Source of the DNA: Pseudomonas sp. GD03858 | Lineage (GTDB): Bacteria; Pseudomonadota; Gammaproteobacteria; Pseudomonadales; Pseudomonadaceae | Direction: 5' to 3' | Length of the DNA: 64,000 bases | Assembly: GCF_029840925.1 (NCBI RefSeq) | Contig: NZ_JAOCDM010000007.1 | Location: 31,069 to 95,068, forward strand | Shown here: piece by piece, positions 63,998 through 64,000 of the stretch | How positions within the stretch are numbered: the stretch's first letter is position 1 | Layout of the letters: every line of letters starts with the position of its first letter | Made by a program: the position numbers and the translations under genes | Notes under the pieces: generated by a model | What the model saw: the letters and a program-made list of their open reading frames with translations, nothing else | Told to the model about the DNA's origin: nothing | Database searches by the model: none

Positions 63998-64000
63998 AAA

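Overview
The window looks like a chromosomal segment of a Pseudomonas of the P. putida group. The evidence is the high-GC coding style, the gene order mfd / gap / apbE / sthA, then lolCDE, queF, mlaA, rssB-rssC, tal, dusA and an NAD-linked formate dehydrogenase operon, plus many copies of the GGAGCGGGCTTG-type REP palindrome typical of this group. No database was searched; all assignments come from motifs, lengths and gene order.

Layout. (1) 1-28 kb is mostly conserved core. It holds a minus-strand block mfd-csiV-SWIM helicase (the helicase runs off the left edge), then gap, apbE and sthA, a glycerophosphodiesterase and a PilZ protein, the lipoprotein-sorting transporter lolCDE, and a REP-associated transposase (RAYT) between two REP palindromes. 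After that come a CopRS/CusRS-like metal sensor pair divergent from a cupredoxin, queF, a DUF4404 protein, a HAD-like protein without its nucleophile, mlaA, a second PilZ protein, the RssB/RssC pair, a PhoD-like phosphatase, transaldolase and dusA. (2) 28-39.4 kb is an accessory patchwork without REP palindromes. It holds small unknown proteins, a solitary LysR regulator, an APH(6)-like kinase, a DUF3077 protein with a 34-residue partner, a glycine-rich protein of unknown function, an AT-rich TPR-like membrane protein, an arsenic operon arsRBC with a decayed arsH, a two-gene cassette resembling MqsR/MqsA toxin-antitoxin, and a B3/B4-domain protein. (3) 39.4-44.7 kb is the fdsGBAD formate dehydrogenase operon behind a leader with several strong hairpins. 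(4) 44.8-48 kb carries an SbmA/YddA-like ABC transporter and an MFS transporter. (5) 48.2-64 kb is a contact-dependent inhibition locus cdiB-cdiA-cdiI. The 4378-residue CdiA has a VENN pretoxin motif and an AT-richer C-terminal toxin module followed by a DUF2247-like candidate immunity gene. Beyond it lie a possible toxin scrap, REP-like inverted repeats and a duplicated tail of a second RAYT family.

How the parts work together. Core functions are envelope biogenesis (LolCDE, MlaA), redox balance (Gap, SthA, formate dehydrogenase), tRNA modification (QueF, DusA) and stress signalling (RssB/RssC, PilZ proteins). The accessory parts deal with arsenic and probably copper stress, antibiotic-like compounds and competition between bacteria. 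The most promising places for new biology are the CdiA C-terminal toxin with its DUF2247-like partner, the MqsRA-like cassette with a non-standard antitoxin C-terminus, the structured formate dehydrogenase leader, the glycine-rich protein at 32.7 kb, and the duplicated RAYT tail at the right edge.
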